This document shows, in pieces, positions 34,600 through 47,746 of a stretch of DNA of 64,000 bases. Source of the stretch: Paulownia fortunei (Eukaryota > Streptophyta > Magnoliopsida > Lamiales > Paulowniaceae); NCBI GenBank assembly GCA_019321725.1, contig CM033119.1, positions 15,016,694 to 15,080,693 on the forward strand, in the 5' to 3' direction. The translations under genes were made by a program, and so were the position numbers. Position 1 is the stretch's first letter. Every line of letters starts with the position of its first letter. Under the pieces are notes generated by a model that saw only the letters and a program-made list of their open reading frames with translations, was not told the DNA's origin and searched no databases.

Positions 34600-35310
34600 A
34601 TTTTGCAAAAAATATATAATTAAATATTTAAATTATTTTATTAATTTTTTAAAAATGATATGCTCAATCTCCAAAAATTTCAAAAAAATTACAAAATTCT
34701 GAAAAAATAAATTTCTGAAGAATTATAAAATTCAGAAAAATACCATAAAAATTAAAAAAAAATCAGAAAATATAATCATAAAAATTACAAAATCCATAAA
34801 AATTACAGAATTTAAAAAAAAAAACCATAAAATTTCACGAAATGCCACAAATTTACAAAAAATCCAAAGAATTTAATTTTGGTAATAATATTAAGTATTA
34901 ACATCTTAATTTGTGAAAATTGAAAATTATATAATTGTTTGTTTTATGTCTAATTAGATAGGTTTTTAATTATACAAAGTATACAATCTTCTATAATTTA
35001 CAATATTTTATTAATTTTACAAGATGTTTTGTGCTGCATTTCAAAAACTCCAGAAAAATCAATAAAAATTACAGAATTTTTAAGAAAAGCCCTAAAATCC
35101 ATAAAAATGCCATAAAAATTATAGAAAATTTCATAAAAATAATTAAAATATATAAAAATTCCATTTGTATATTTCATAAGCATCGCATTTCATGCCATAA
35201 AAATTCAAAAAATAATTATATAAAAAATCCATAAAAAGTGTAAAATCATAAAATTCACACAAAAACTCAAAAAATTACAAAAAATTCAGGTTTCAAATAT
35301 TAAAAAAATT
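34600..35310. repeat. Degenerate A-rich short-period repeat
   Basis: Variants of CATAAAAATTACAGAATTT recur many times between 34660 and 35300 (for example near 34790, 35062, 35107 and 35231). They give a diffuse 15-20 bp periodicity interrupted at 34870-35030. The open frames across it encode Lys/Asn/Ile-rich low-complexity sequence on the plus strand and its mirror on the minus strand, and are not genes. Confidence 0.6.
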
Positions 35311-38120
35311 CAAAATATGTTTTATTTAATGAACTTGATCATTTTAGTCGAAGTCAGCGTTCGATAAGATGTCGCTTCCTTTAAACTCAAATTAAAGTGC
35401 TGGTTGTAGAGAAAGACAAGTCATTATAATTTATGGGTGAGAGTTTCTGCTCCCGAACCTTAATCCCAAATCATCATTTTTTTCCCACCCACCCCCTACC
35501 GCTTGCACGCTTCCTCTTTCCTTCTTTCCTTCTTCTTTTTTCTTCTTCCACCCACCATGGTCAGCCTAATGCCAGGGACCACCCACTCCTTTCTCTTTTG
35601 CTTTCTTTTTTCTCTAACAAAACATAAATATAATATTTAAAAAATGAACAAATAAAAGAAAATTTGAAGATAAAAGAAATAGAAGAGTAAAAACTAAGGG
35701 CATTGATCTAATTTCAAATGAGATCTAATGGTGCCGATTTTCAAGGGTATAATACACATTTCATTAAAAAAAATTTAATGATATTAGACTTGACTAATAG
35801 TAGAAGTGAGTGTGTTAATTTTTTAATTATCACGAGATGCATTAAAATTTACATAGAGAATTTGTGCAGCCTTTTCAAAATACATGATTTTTTTTTTTTT
35901 TATTTTTGGCAATTATCCCATTAGTAAAATGTCAATTTTAATGCAAAATCAAGTTTATATGTGTCAAAATTGACATTAACCTTGTGTTTTATCACTAAAC
36001 TATTGATTCTCCATCCAATAGTTTTTCTTTCATCACTAACTAAAGTTTTTTTTTTTGTTGTTGTTGTCCCCCATGTACAATTCAACTGGTCACATTGAAT
36101 AAAAAAATGTAATTCCTCTAATACTAAATTGTACAACACTTTGAGAAACTTTAAAACAATTGAAAACTATATTTAAGATTTTTTTTTTTCCTTCTAAATA
36201 ACAACATAAAATGAGGTTGTAATCGTGAAACACGTAGAAAATAATTGTTATTTTTGTAATTAATTTTTCACTTACGCATATATGTGTATTTTGAGGATTA
36301 ATGTATTAAAGCAAAGTTCCAAAGTGTAAATATCAGACATTTTTAAAGTTCTAATTCTACTAATTCAACTTTTCCAATGTAATGGCATGACATGCATATG
36401 GGTATGGAGTATCAGTGAATTGTCATGTCTATTGACTTGTCTCACTCCAGATGATATCAAAGTCCATTTTATTCTAGATTCAGTGTCATTATTTTTTATT
36501 TTTTGAAGGCAAATTACTCATAGTTCTGATAATTACTTATGCTTTTGTTTCAATAAAATCACAGTTAATAATATCTCATGTTGCTTTTGTAAAACTGATC
36601 TTAATCAATAACCAAGTAATAATTGTTCCTATCAACCTAATCAATTAAACTTTCAAAACAATGCACAATTTGCACAATAAATCAATTATATTATTTTGAT
36701 TTCTGTTATATTTTTATTCCTACATTAATGCACGACATCAACCTCATAAAAGAGTTGTTATTTGTAAAGCATAAAATACTTATTTTTATGTAGTTCTCAA
36801 TTTTCCTAGGTTACATTTGGAAGAATGAAGAATGGAAGAAGTTAGATTTGACGAAAAGATTTAATGTTTTCGTATTAAATAAATTTTAAATTTACCACAA
36901 TAACTCAAAATAATTTAATATGACAGTTCAGATATTTAAAATTTATTATAACAGAAATTATTCACACAAGTTTAATGAATTTGTTATTATAGATAAAAAA
37001 ATTCAACTATTTTTGTACTTTGTTTCTTTTTTTTTTATTAAAACAAAATAAAAAATGAATTGCATTTTTTTATTCAATTTGATGGATAGATTTGTGAAAA
37101 AAAAATTTCAATTAGTGCTAAAAAATAATAGTTAATTGGAGAATCAGTATACTTAATAGAAAAAAAATTGAAGCGGTGACATAAATATGGCTCTACATTA
37201 AAATTGACTATAAAAATTTATAAAATAGCAATATCTTCTTAAATCCTTAAGTAGAAAAAGTTACTGTATCTTTTATAATTTTAAAACTTCGTACTCCCTT
37301 AATCATAATTTCCCCCCAAAAATGCAATACTTATATTTTTATCACTTGGAAATCCAACTGTGATCGTTGTATCCGAAGCTCGACCCAGCCTAGCAAGAGT
37401 ACAAAACGCACGACAGATAGGTGAGATCACAATCTATCCAGAGGGTACAACATAGACGTGCACTTGTAGGACCAAAATTTCATCACACTCGCTGGATGGT
37501 CCGAATCTTTAATAAGCCTTCCTACTTTCACCAAGCTTTAGAAAAAGGAAAAAGAAAAAAAAGAAAAAAAAAAAAAAGAAACACAACAACAACAACCAAC
37601 AACTTCACCTCAATCAATCGACAACAGACCAGATGAAACACATTTGCCATTCATGATCATTGGTTCAAAAAGGAGCGGACGAAGAAATACACCAACCCTT
37701 AAGTAGTGAACTTTTCCTATTGTGGGGATTTGCTTTATTACAAAAAAAAAAAAAAAAAGTTAAATAAATAAAAGCATCAACTGACCATCTATTTTTTTTT
37801 CATTTCTGGTTTAAAAAATAAATTCACCAAACAGATTCATTGATTGATTCCAATATTATGTGGGCACAGCATCTGCAAATTGTCCAGAATGAATCCCAGT
37901 TTGTTACATAAGTACTCCTCCTCAGTCATGTGGCCAAGATTTGCTGCTAATAGCATCAATAAATTTGCTTGCAAAAATGACTCAAAAGATACGAGGCACC
38001 TTCAACTTGAGACACTTGCATATAAATACATCCAAGGATAAGTGCAACCATTATGAACTCGCGTAGGCTTGCTTTCATCGTAGAACGGCCATGCCCGGTA
38101 CATACAACTTAAGAACTGTC
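35310..38120. other. Intergenic sequence, no gene supported
   Basis: A pyrimidine-rich patch lies at 35480-35620. A less AT-rich patch at about 37365-37510 (including GACCCAGCCTAGCAAGAG) stands out from its surroundings, but neither strand gives a recognisable protein or structural RNA. Runs of A occur at 37555-37577 and 37741-37758. The part next to 38120 should contain the lipase 3' untranslated region. Confidence 0.35.
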
Positions 38121-38121
38121 T

Positions 38122-41100
38122 CTATAATTGAAAATTGTCGATCATATGTTGTATTACGTCAGCCCCATGAGAATTGATACAGTAAGTTTTAACCTAAACA
38201 CAGAAGAATTTTGTTGTCATGCTATTATTGCCACCTTCACCACTAGATTGAAGTAAAAACTATTGTCCAATAAATTCAGAACAAGCATGTATGCTGAAAA
38301 ATAATGCTGAATGAGAAATGGATAGCTGCATCTGAAATCCATTGGAGCATTTCCATATTTCAATGTCAAAAAAGAGGGTCGCAAGTGTAATTCTTGTTGG
38401 ATGGAACAGGAGTGTTGCCCCCGGTCCATCCATCATTACCCTTGGATCAAGAGGCTTGGGCGGTAGAAACCCTTGCCCCCGTGATCCAAGGGCAGTTAGT
38501 GGACCAAGACAAACACATCCGGTCTGCTATAGAATTAAGAGCTCCTGAGTTCCCTGGTAGAACTTAAAAAGTTAAAAGACCACAAAACAATCTTACAACG
38601 CCTTGTTTTCCATAGTAAAATTCCAAAACTTCAAGAAGTGGTGTGAAGACTTACTTTTGACTTAATCAATCCAAAGTTTCTAATTGCACATGAGTCATCC
38701 TAAATAAGCTAATGGGAGCAAAGATAAAGCATTCAGAACATAATTATGTATTTTGACAGGACATAACTATCCGGGCTAAATAAAATGATGGTCCAAAGAA
38801 CAATAAACTCAGAAAGGATGGAACTTTGAAAGGCATCAGTAACTTAAGATCCCTCGGTGGTTCAAGAAACAATATACACATCACGGTCAAAGAATACAGT
38901 CGAATACATGCCTGAATGGTAGTGTGTGCAAGAAGCCTTTGCATGCTTCCACTGAAGTTGACGTCTACCCGCTCCCAACTGAGTCTTGTTAAACCTCTGA
39001 TCATTGCCTCTTCAATGAGAAAAACAATTGAACGTCAGCATTCTCTACCACAACATGGCATTATCATCCTACAAGTCTTACAGAAGGATTGGGAAAAACT
39101 AATGCAACAACTCTGACATTTTCATGTGATGAACTCCAAAACTTTTGTCCCAGACAAATAACATTTAGTGCTGAGACTAAATTTTGAAAAAGCAATAATG
39201 ATAAAAACACAAGATTTCTATAGAGTAAGATTCATTACTTGCTAAACATTAATTCATGAAATGTTGGCCAACGATACTTATAATTTTGGTTCTCTTCATT
39301 GCTTAAGAACCAAAGAAAATCGTTTGTCTATTATAATGAGAGAAAACTTAATTAGAAGATGAAAAGTACGTAGTAAGTAAAAAAATAGTCAGACACCAGA
39401 AGAATTTATACTGAAAGAGAGCACAATCATCACTTTGCTAGTTTCCTCTAAAAACCAACCTTCCATTTCACCAGTCCTCCCTCTAGCAACTTTGATTCCT
39501 GAAGAAACTTCTTGACGATTGGCAGTTTTTGATGTCTCTTCAATGACAATGTGTTTGTATTTAGCCATTTTCACAAGATTCCGTCGCTAAAAAACACACA
39601 ATGTAAGATGTTTGATTTTGGCATGTAATAACTCAAGCAGAATAATTGTAACTATTTACCTTTGGGAGCTCATTCCGGTGACGCAATGACGACGAACTCC
39701 ACCCAACAATATCTATGAAAAATGTCAAGGTCATCAAGAAAGGAATAAAAAACGAGCAAGAATCCACTACTAGCATCCTAGGAAATAGATAGTTTACCAA
39801 CTTAAGCATCCATGTAGTCAGACATAATTCTGGAAACCCATAACTTCATTTAGTAACAACTTATCTGATAAAATGCAGGCAAAGAGATGAAGGTAGTGCA
39901 AAATAAAATCAGGATACAATCAAAACGTGCATTTGCATAGGCAACACGCCTTCTGAATGACTGCAAAGCAGATCTGCAGTGAGATCGAAAATGGGAAACT
40001 TCAGTAAGTCAATATGCAACACTTAAAAACCTGAAGAACCTAATGAATTGATGGCGACTCACATGAACTTAAGATCATCAGAATCATTGCTCATTTGAAG
40101 CAGAAGAGGAGGTTTCCCATCATCATTATCACTCAAGAATAAATGTTTCCCTGTCCTACCAAGTAACCCTGAAGCATGTAATGCTACTTTCTCTGTGGCA
40201 TGAAGCCCACAGAGCATGGGAACCTGCAAGTTAACCAACTCATAAAACAAAAGAATCATGAATATCAGACCTCATTGCTCATTTTGAAAACACTTTAAGT
40301 AGCTCACGATAGAAGTTATCTGGGCTATGCCATATCATTTTTGTTTCAAATAGATAAAATACAACCAATGTTGATTAAAGATTATATTGTACAAAATATG
40401 CAGATATCACCAAGACCCTTAAAAAGGACAAAAACCAAAACTATAGAAAAAGGACAAGATTCGAGCATGCAATGAAAAATAAATAAATAAAAAAGAAGTT
40501 TCTTCACCACATGAGGCTTAAGCTTAGAGAAATAACAGACTGGAGGCAAGAGAATTTAAACATAGTTATTAACAGGAAAGATAAAAGAGAAGGTATCCAT
40601 AGTATTATCCAAATGGAGAAAAAGCTTACTAATCAATTCAAAATTCAATGCTAGGGTGTGTGAAAAGGCTTTTTTTTTATACTAAATAATCAAGTGAAAG
40701 TTCAGTGCTCTTCACAAGGATTTCTCATTATTATGAGATTGTCCAGTGATGAGATGAACATTTCATCACATTCAATCTGATACATAATATCAAAGGCACA
40801 ATCTGAAAAATAATGAAGAATTACCTATATTAAAGCTATCCTGCAAATTTACTCAGCCAACTGATTAGTAAAACCAACATAAGAAATTAAGAAATGTTCA
40901 CAAGTATCAGGAATTTGAAAAACTTTCTCCAAGACAATTACAGTAAATCCATTATGAGAGAAAGAGAAGAAGACAATAATGATCGAGACACCTGCTTATG
41001 ACCCCTTGATCCAAGATGAGGTGTTGCAGAGGTAATGAAGTTTACAGGTTCAAGTCCCGCAATTTTTGCTCTTGCTTTCTCTTCTACAAAGGATTTGTTA

Positions 41101-44010
41101 AGCTCCTCTCCTCCACATTCACCATTTTCTTCAGCAGGTTTGCTCGTCGGATCTTGCCGATAAAGCATAGCAATAGCATATCTTGCTATCAGGCCACCAA
41201 GGGAGTGACCTATAAAAGAAATCTTCTGAAGATTTGAATGACGATCGACAACAGAAATCACCTGAAAATTGAATCAGAAAAACACAGCTTTAAGCTCTAG
41301 CTTACAGAAGTATTTGATTCAAGCAGAAGCTCCAGTAATATATTTGCATGACTAATAAAAGTGAAAACACAAAAACTCAGTGAAGAGTAATGTTAGTTCT
41401 TATAGAAAATAATAATAATAAAAAGAAGTTAATGTTCTCAAAAAAGGAATTACAAACCTCATCAGCTAATCTCTTCCCCATAACATCAACACCATCCAAT
41501 GTCAACATTGAAGAATTAGATTCACTGCCTGAATTTAGCAAGTTGATTAAGAAGAATTCTGGTTAACATTTAAAGCTTTTGACTTCAGTCATTATACGTT
41601 CTAGTCAAGACATCAGGCAAATCATATAAGCTTCAAAACTGTGATGAATATAGATGACTCCCATAAATATTTTTTTAATCCACATAAGCTTTATGTTGTA
41701 TTCAGCTTGAGCCACATAGTTGAAGACTTGTTAGCTATTTCCATCTGATATCACAAGCTAGAAACAATTTTGGCATAAAGAAGGAGATATAACTATTTCC
41801 ATAGACTATTGCCGTTAACATATTTCTACATATGTAGATTTCATATTGAGCTCCCTATTCAAATCAAATCTGTATCCCGACTCAATTTGGTGGCTAGTCT
41901 GTGTCTCATTGGGCAAAGCTTTAAAGCCAATGGAAAAAAGCTTTACATGTAAAAAACGAGAACGCATCAATTTTTGAAAGAAACATGATAGGTTGAAAAA
42001 GGCAAAGTAAAGTTCAGGAGAAGAACCAAGTTCTTCTGCAGATGAGATTGATATACCTTTTTTATGTTGAAATTGATTGTTAGAAAATTGACTATGAATA
42101 CTTACTCTTTTCTTGATTCAGATGGTTATTCATAACAAAGGGACATCATGAAGAAGCTTAAAAACTTTAATATGTTCAACTTAATTGTGTTTCTCTTGAC
42201 ACCTCATCAGTGATGATCCATCATTCATGCTCTCATGCCTTTCATCAATGACTATTAAGTGGTAGTGCAGGTACATGCAAACTATGAAGGCTGCCTAGTT
42301 TTTGGTGCTCAGAAGTCCCCAAAATTAGGTTTTGCATCTTTTAGAAGTTCACTTGCTGTACAGAGTTAAATGGATATCTCGTCAGCTTGATGGCGTTGGA
42401 GCATCACTCATTCCAATAGCACCATTTGCAGGTCTTCTACCTAGTACGATACAATCTTATGAACATGTGAGACACATTGAATAATGGTTGTCTGTTGTGG
42501 TAATATATCCTCACAAGTCGACCTACATATGCTAATGTTAACTTCAGGGACACTAAATCAAGATTATCAAGTCTCAAATTTACCACTTTCATTACATCAG
42601 CTATTAGTAGAAACTAATTTAAATTTATTGGAATGGCTTGATCACAGACTAAAGAAGCTTTTGTAAACTTGTATCAGGATCAATCTACATCAGGTACAAG
42701 GTACTCAAATCGACCAACTGTAACTTTTATGATATTATTTATGATGAGGAACAAAATGGCTACTTATAATAAGTAAAAGTTAAACTACAAAAATTCTTTT
42801 TAATGTTTTTGTGAAGATGTAAATTAAGTTAAATACACACATTTTCTGCCCAGCTAGAAAAAGTAAAGTACAAAAAGAATCTATGCATAACCTTCCATGG
42901 ATCCTTATAAACATGCCAGTGGCAGCAATATTGGGCCTTTCAAATTTCTGTTAAAAGGTCTGATGCCGAAGTTGTTGCACGTTGTTGCCTTCTTACTAAT
43001 TATAGAGTTAGAAATACCTAGCTTACTAATTATTAACAGTAAATTAGGCACAAACTAACATTACCTAATACAATAAATAATCAACAGATATCATGCATTT
43101 GATGATAATGAAACGGCAAGTGCAAGCAAGCATGCAACAAGAGTTTGCAGTAACACATTCACCAAACACGAGTAGTAAAGAAAAGTAAAATAAAACAAAA
43201 ATCAAATTAAAATTGAAAGAGCACAAAAGAAAAAACTTGAAAAAATGAAATCAGAAAAGATAAAGCTCACAATGTACTATAACATCACTAGGATAGGCCT
43301 TCACGAATTGCTTCGCTGCATATCTCCAATTTTGAGCACTGCACACACATTTAAAGTAACAAAAATAACTAACTAACAATAACAAAAGGCCGTCGAATCT
43401 CAAGTCCTTCAAAAGTAAGAACTGTCGTCATTTCAGCATTCACATTCATGTACCCAATCATAAAGCACATACCCCCTCATCACAAATTCAATGTTCTCAT
43501 GATATTTTCACTCGATTATTTTTTCGAAAGCAAAACAGAACAATTTAGTCAATTTATGTAATAAGCATCAGAATAGTATAAACAGACAGAACAAGGATCC
43601 TACAACATCAAGATTATCAAACACATAAAATAATATTTAGTCAACATATTAAAAGAACAGTTTGAATTCAACATTCTTAATAACATCAAAACATTCGTAA
43701 TACTTGTGAACTGACTAGCAGCAAACCTGCCAATAATTCCATTGATCATAACAATCAGATGCGTTGGCGCTTGATCCTTCCCATTACAACCCGCCTCCAC
43801 GTCGAAACTCCCGTCGACCTCCGGCTTCTCGGCCACCGGGACATCGTCGTCTAATCTCATACACCCAAATCTTGGAATAAAAGAATACCTTCTCTTCTTC
43901 TTCACTTTCTTCTTCTTATTGCTCAACTTACTTTTGTCCTCCAAACCCATCTCTTTTTCTTTATTTTCTTGCTCTCTCACAGTCTCTGCACCAATATTCT
44001 CCGTCTCCAT
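38122..44010 (-). CDS. DUF676 / ROG1-like alpha/beta-hydrolase, putative lipase (10 exons)
   Basis: Minus-strand exons are 43727-44010, 43271-43338, 41458-41528, 40992-41261, 40063-40223, 39918-39973, 39660-39712, 39460-39586, 38912-39009 and 38122-38193. They sum to 1260 nt, or 419 residues, with frame kept at every junction. The family hydrolyses acyl esters. Its members are related to yeast ROG1 and often annotated as putative serine esterases. The N-terminus has a basic cluster (KKKKVKKKRR, residues 34-43). The fold starts at HLIVMINGIIGS, followed by NWRYAAKQFV and MLTLDGVDVMGKRLADE. The nucleophile elbow is FIGHSLGGLIARYAI with Ser161, then FITSATPHLGSRGHK (residues 217-230), VPMLCGLHAT and LQSFRRRVAYANARFDYIVGW. 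The C-terminal part has MIRGLTRLSWERVDVNF, LLAHTTIQ (probable catalytic His) and GADVIQHMIDNF. Intron 9 begins with GC, not GT. The substrate is unknown. Confidence 0.92.
38439..38492. repeat. Perfect 11-bp inverted repeat in intron 9 of the lipase gene
   Basis: CCCTTGGATCA at 38439-38449 is exactly complementary to TGATCCAAGGG at 38482-38492, with a GC-rich 32-base loop. It lies in a locally GC-rich patch (38400-38500) of the intron. It may be a chance hairpin or the relic of an insertion. No small-RNA annotation can be claimed. Confidence 0.5.
41529..43270 (-). other. Large intron 2 of the lipase gene
   Basis: This 1.74-kb intron separates the exon ending ...VIVH from the one starting ...SESNSSML, splitting a Cys codon (T|GC). 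It contains a plus-strand stretch (about 42355-42670) with moderately open frames and no recognised domain. Nothing else is apparent. Confidence 0.6.
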
Positions 44011-45136
44011 TGAACCCTTAACAAATACTATATGCTTTTTTGGCTTCTATGAACACAAAATATATACATATGTGGAATGTGGAATGGGTTTTGGTAAAGA
44101 GTTAGCTAAAGGAATTAGAGCGCCACAGGTGACTTCAAAACGGTTCAATTCAACTATACTGCTTAATTTTCTAGAAAAAACAACATTAATCAAACCATTT
44201 TTTTAAAAGTTTTTCTTTTGAAATTTTTGAAGAAAGTCAAATATTTAGACCCGGAGTAGGTGGCTCTGTTGTACTGTAATAATGGTCATAAACTGACTGT
44301 ATTCATGTTTTTTACTTTCAACATTCTGGAATTTTAGTTTCTAGAATGCGACAAAGAACTGGCAATTGTTTGCCCTTTCTTGACCAGTTTTATTCGGCCT
44401 TTTGTTGGTCTCCCTCTCTATACATATATAACGACCATATTGGTAAGTGGTGACCTCATGCGCGCGTTCGAGCATTATGGGCCAATTCATTCATTTATTC
44501 TGCAGTACGTTGATGTTCACCTAATAATGTTAATGCATGCACTTTATATAAGTTCATTATCCTTATTACTACATAAAGTTGATAATTCTCTGTCCTATAA
44601 AAAAATGTTTCGTTTGTTTTTTGCTATGAGTTAACAGAAAAACAATTTTGTGTAATTTTATTTTTTAAGTTATCCTTTCCGCAAATAAATGGGTTGCATA
44701 TGAAAATTACTGTTGATTAAAAAGAGACCAAAAAATTTACCTTATAAAATGTGCGGCAAAAGTTAATTTTGTACGCATTTTAGATTTTGTCATATATTTT
44801 CCAAGGTAAATATTTCTATTATTTTTCAATTCAACAATGATTTTCATAAATAACCCTTGTACGAAAAAAAATTATATGGACGATAGGTAATAATTTTAAA
44901 ATCATGCGGGAAGGTAAATTTTGCTGCAAGATTTTAGATTGATTTATAATTATGGCTTATGATTCATATATTCTTAAATAAAACGAACGTGTTAAAATAA
45001 TAGTGATCTAATTCAATATTTATAAATTAGAATGAATGATAGAATAATCACAAATTGCAAGAAATCCTACTGGTATAGTTAGAGATAGGACAAATAAAAA
45101 TAAAATATTAGATATTTTTCTATGGGATGGAGGAAA
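44011..45136. other. Lipase upstream region and intergenic sequence
   Basis: The lipase promoter should lie here. A TATATATTTT-like sequence reads on the minus strand at about 44059-44069, roughly 50 bp before the start codon, but it may be too close to the ATG to be the TATA box. Open frames at 43919-44206 and 44380-44634 show no domain. Confidence 0.35.
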
Positions 45137-46957
45137 TAGGGTGTGCATTTATATCGAATCAAGATTTCGGTACCACAATTTCGATACATAGATTTATCAA
45201 ATTAAAAATTGAGTCGATTTAAGTCGATTCGATTCGGTAATTATATAAATTTTTTCAATAATTTCGATTGGGTATTCAATAAAATCAAATTTAAGAAAAA
45301 AAAAGTAAAAAATTCAAATCATAAATATGCTCAAAAGCATAACTTGCCAAAAATTTGCGCAAACTAAGGTCGCTAATCAACCAAAAATTGTCACAAATGA
45401 AGGCAGTAAATTACCAAAACTTAACGAAATTTGCCTAAATTTACTATGTGAGGTTGGTGGCTTGACAAATGTGCCAAAATCTGATGGCGCGAGTGTGCCA
45501 AAATTTGCCACATGTTCTCAATTAGAAGTGATCATGGTTTTATTCATCAATTTTAAATTGAATTATCATATGCCATTTTGTTAAAAATTAATTTTAAATT
45601 TTGATTTTGTCAAGTAAAACGAAAAATACGATTTTAAGTGGTTTTTACAGTTTTGGAGGTTGCAAGCGGTTTGATAGTTTTTTACCAATTAAAAGAAATG
45701 ATTAAGCCAAAAAAATAAGATATTAGTAAAAAAAAATCACTTTAGCATGAAAATAATACTATAGTTTTCATTCTGAAAATAATAGTATAATTTTTCTAAT
45801 ACTAACAAATAACTACATCGTTGTGCATAAAATTCAACTCATTTTATATATTCTACTTATTCATTTAATTTCATTAATATTATATAAACTTTAATAGGTA
45901 CAGTAGAGAAAATAAAACAAAAATTCTCAATATTTCAAAATGCAAATAGAAAAAATATATTTGAATATATAAACATCATTAACACAAATAAATTTGAGCA
46001 TGTACACAAAATAAAAATATTTATTTTTTTCATCTTCTAATTCTTGAAAAGAAAAATTAACTCATTCTTATGCCATAAATTACAAAGGAAAAGTAAACAA
46101 TTGGAAAGTAAGTAAAAAGAATATTGAAAAATTTAAATAAACCAACACTTTTAAACAAAAAAGAAAATGCTTAACATTGTAATATTGAAATTAAATATAC
46201 ATGCTCCTTGCATCACAATTTGAGATAAATAAACAAATGAAAAAACTTTATAAGAAGTTGATGACCATATAAAGAATTAATTCTATAAAATTTAAATAAA
46301 TATTACAATTACAAATTAATTGTCAAAACTAAAACTAATATTATTATTATTAATAAATTTAATATACATATATAGGTGGTGCGGTTCGATTTATTCAAAC
46401 TCCAAACGACCAAGTCATATAAGACGGTGCGGTTTCAATTGAAACTTAAGCTGCGATTTATGTAGTAATTTAGTAAAAACGATTTGATGCAGTGTGATGC
46501 GATCAGTTCGATCGACTTTTGAATTTTTACGATCACTCTTATTCTCAACTTGCGATTGTGTGACTGTAAGACCAAAGTAAGAGATGTTAGTAGTGGGTTG
46601 GTGGAGACTGGAAAGGGTAGTGTAAGACAATCTTGGGTTGGTGGGTTAGTAGAGATTGAAGAGAGTGGCGGCGGACCGGTAGTTTGAACTCTAAAAAAAA
46701 TGCCATGATCGGACACACGAAAAGAGATATGAGGAATTACGAAATGAGAAAAATTGAAAATCTGAAAAGTCAAAGGTCTAAATTAAATAAAATAAAAAAG
46801 TACAAAAAAATCAATATTGGGTTCGGTTCAGTAAATTGAACCAAACTATCGATATCGAATCGAGTACCGAATAAAAAAATTTAGTTTTATTTCAATACAA
46901 ACCAAAATTTTAGTTTCTATTCAGTCAGATAGGTATATCGAACTATGAACACCCCTA
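45137..46957. mobile_element. hAT-like non-autonomous element with terminal inverted repeats
   Basis: The left end reads TAGGGTGTGCATTTATATCG. The reverse complement of the right end reads TAGGGGTGTTCATAGTTCG. This matches the TAGGGGTGTTCA-type termini common in plant hAT elements. The flanking octamers GGAGGAAA and TGAGAAAA agree at six of eight positions, consistent with a worn 8-bp target duplication. The interior is AT-rich with TCGATTCGGTT-style motifs near both ends and has no transposase. A small embedded patch at about 46375-46530 has GGTGCGGTTCGATT-type sequence and may be a nested relative. Confidence 0.65.
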
Positions 46958-47013
46958 TGAGAAAATATTTTTAACCACCACAAAATATTATTGAATTACT
47001 TTGTGAGTATATA

Positions 47014-47338
47014 TGTATTAGGTATATTGAATCAAACCCAATAATTAATTTTAGCTCAATTGGGTACATAGGCCCTCAACACACCAAGGGCCCATCATAA
47101 CCCAATCCTACACTAGACACTTATGAAAACCCCCTCTATGCTCATTTATAAAGTATATAATTCAGTTGCTTCTATATAGCTTTAAGTTTCAGTTATTGTT
47201 TTCTATCTAGAAGACATACTGACTTAAGCACTAGAGGGGCTTTTCCGGGACAACTAATGGACCCTTCTAAACATTTGCTCACATCGCAGACATGAAGTCG
47301 ACTCTCCAAACAACTGCTAGAAGGACTTAATTCCAGGT
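47014..47338 (+). repeat. Left LTR of the gag-only gypsy element
   Basis: It is collinear with 51178-51506: AATTTTAGCTCAATTGGGT, CCCTCAACACACCAAGGG, CTACACTAGACAC, TCATTTATAAAG and TCAGTTATTGTTTTCT all have counterparts there. The position of the TATAAATA seen in the right copy reads TTATGAAA here (about 47121), so the left promoter looks damaged. Confidence 0.7.
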
Positions 47339-47542
47339 AGCTATTTGCATTATATCAAAATTATTATCGAAAGTACTACATCGCATCATTTGGCCCCATC
47401 CGTGGGAAATCCTACCTCGATGCTGAGAATGTAGGCTTGATTAAGAGTAAGAAAAACTAGCTTACCTGATGCACGCCTAGAGCGGGGGGCTAATGTAAAT
47501 GGGGTTGGCCAGTAGCCCTTTATAGTTCCCCTCCAACCACCT

Positions 47543-47746
47543 TTGGAGTCTCAACACCCAGTCCCTGGAATACCAGAGCAACAAGTTCTAGTCACGGGAC
47601 CACCAGTAGAAGCAGTTGTGCTTCAACTCACCCAGGATGCGCTCCAGGCCTTGCTAGATAACACTTCCACCAGAGCTGCAATGAGAGTTGTAATGCAGTA
47701 TATGGAGGCTCACCAAGTTGAGTGTCATCCTCCATCCTCTCATTGA
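47543..47746 (+). pseudogene. Open frame at the gag leader position of the gypsy element
   Basis: This 67-codon open frame starts at a TTG, with no ATG. Its Gln/Val-rich product (LTQDALQALLDN, AAMRVVMQYMEAHQ) is not a domain I can name. Its place just inside the left LTR fits the N-terminal part of gag in plant gypsy elements. Confidence 0.35.

Noticed and set aside
34998..35234. Paired open frames on both strands in the A-rich repeat
   Set aside because: Lys/Asn/Ile-rich and Phe/Tyr-rich translations of a short repeated A-rich unit, not a gene.
41039..41060. GGTTCAAGTCCC, resembling a tRNA T-loop box
   Set aside because: It lies within lipase exon 4 coding sequence, and no cloverleaf arms are found around it. 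No tRNA gene was found anywhere in the window by eye.
43919..44206. Plus-strand open frame overlapping lipase exon 1
   Set aside because: Antisense to the well-supported first exon of the lipase gene, and its product resembles nothing.
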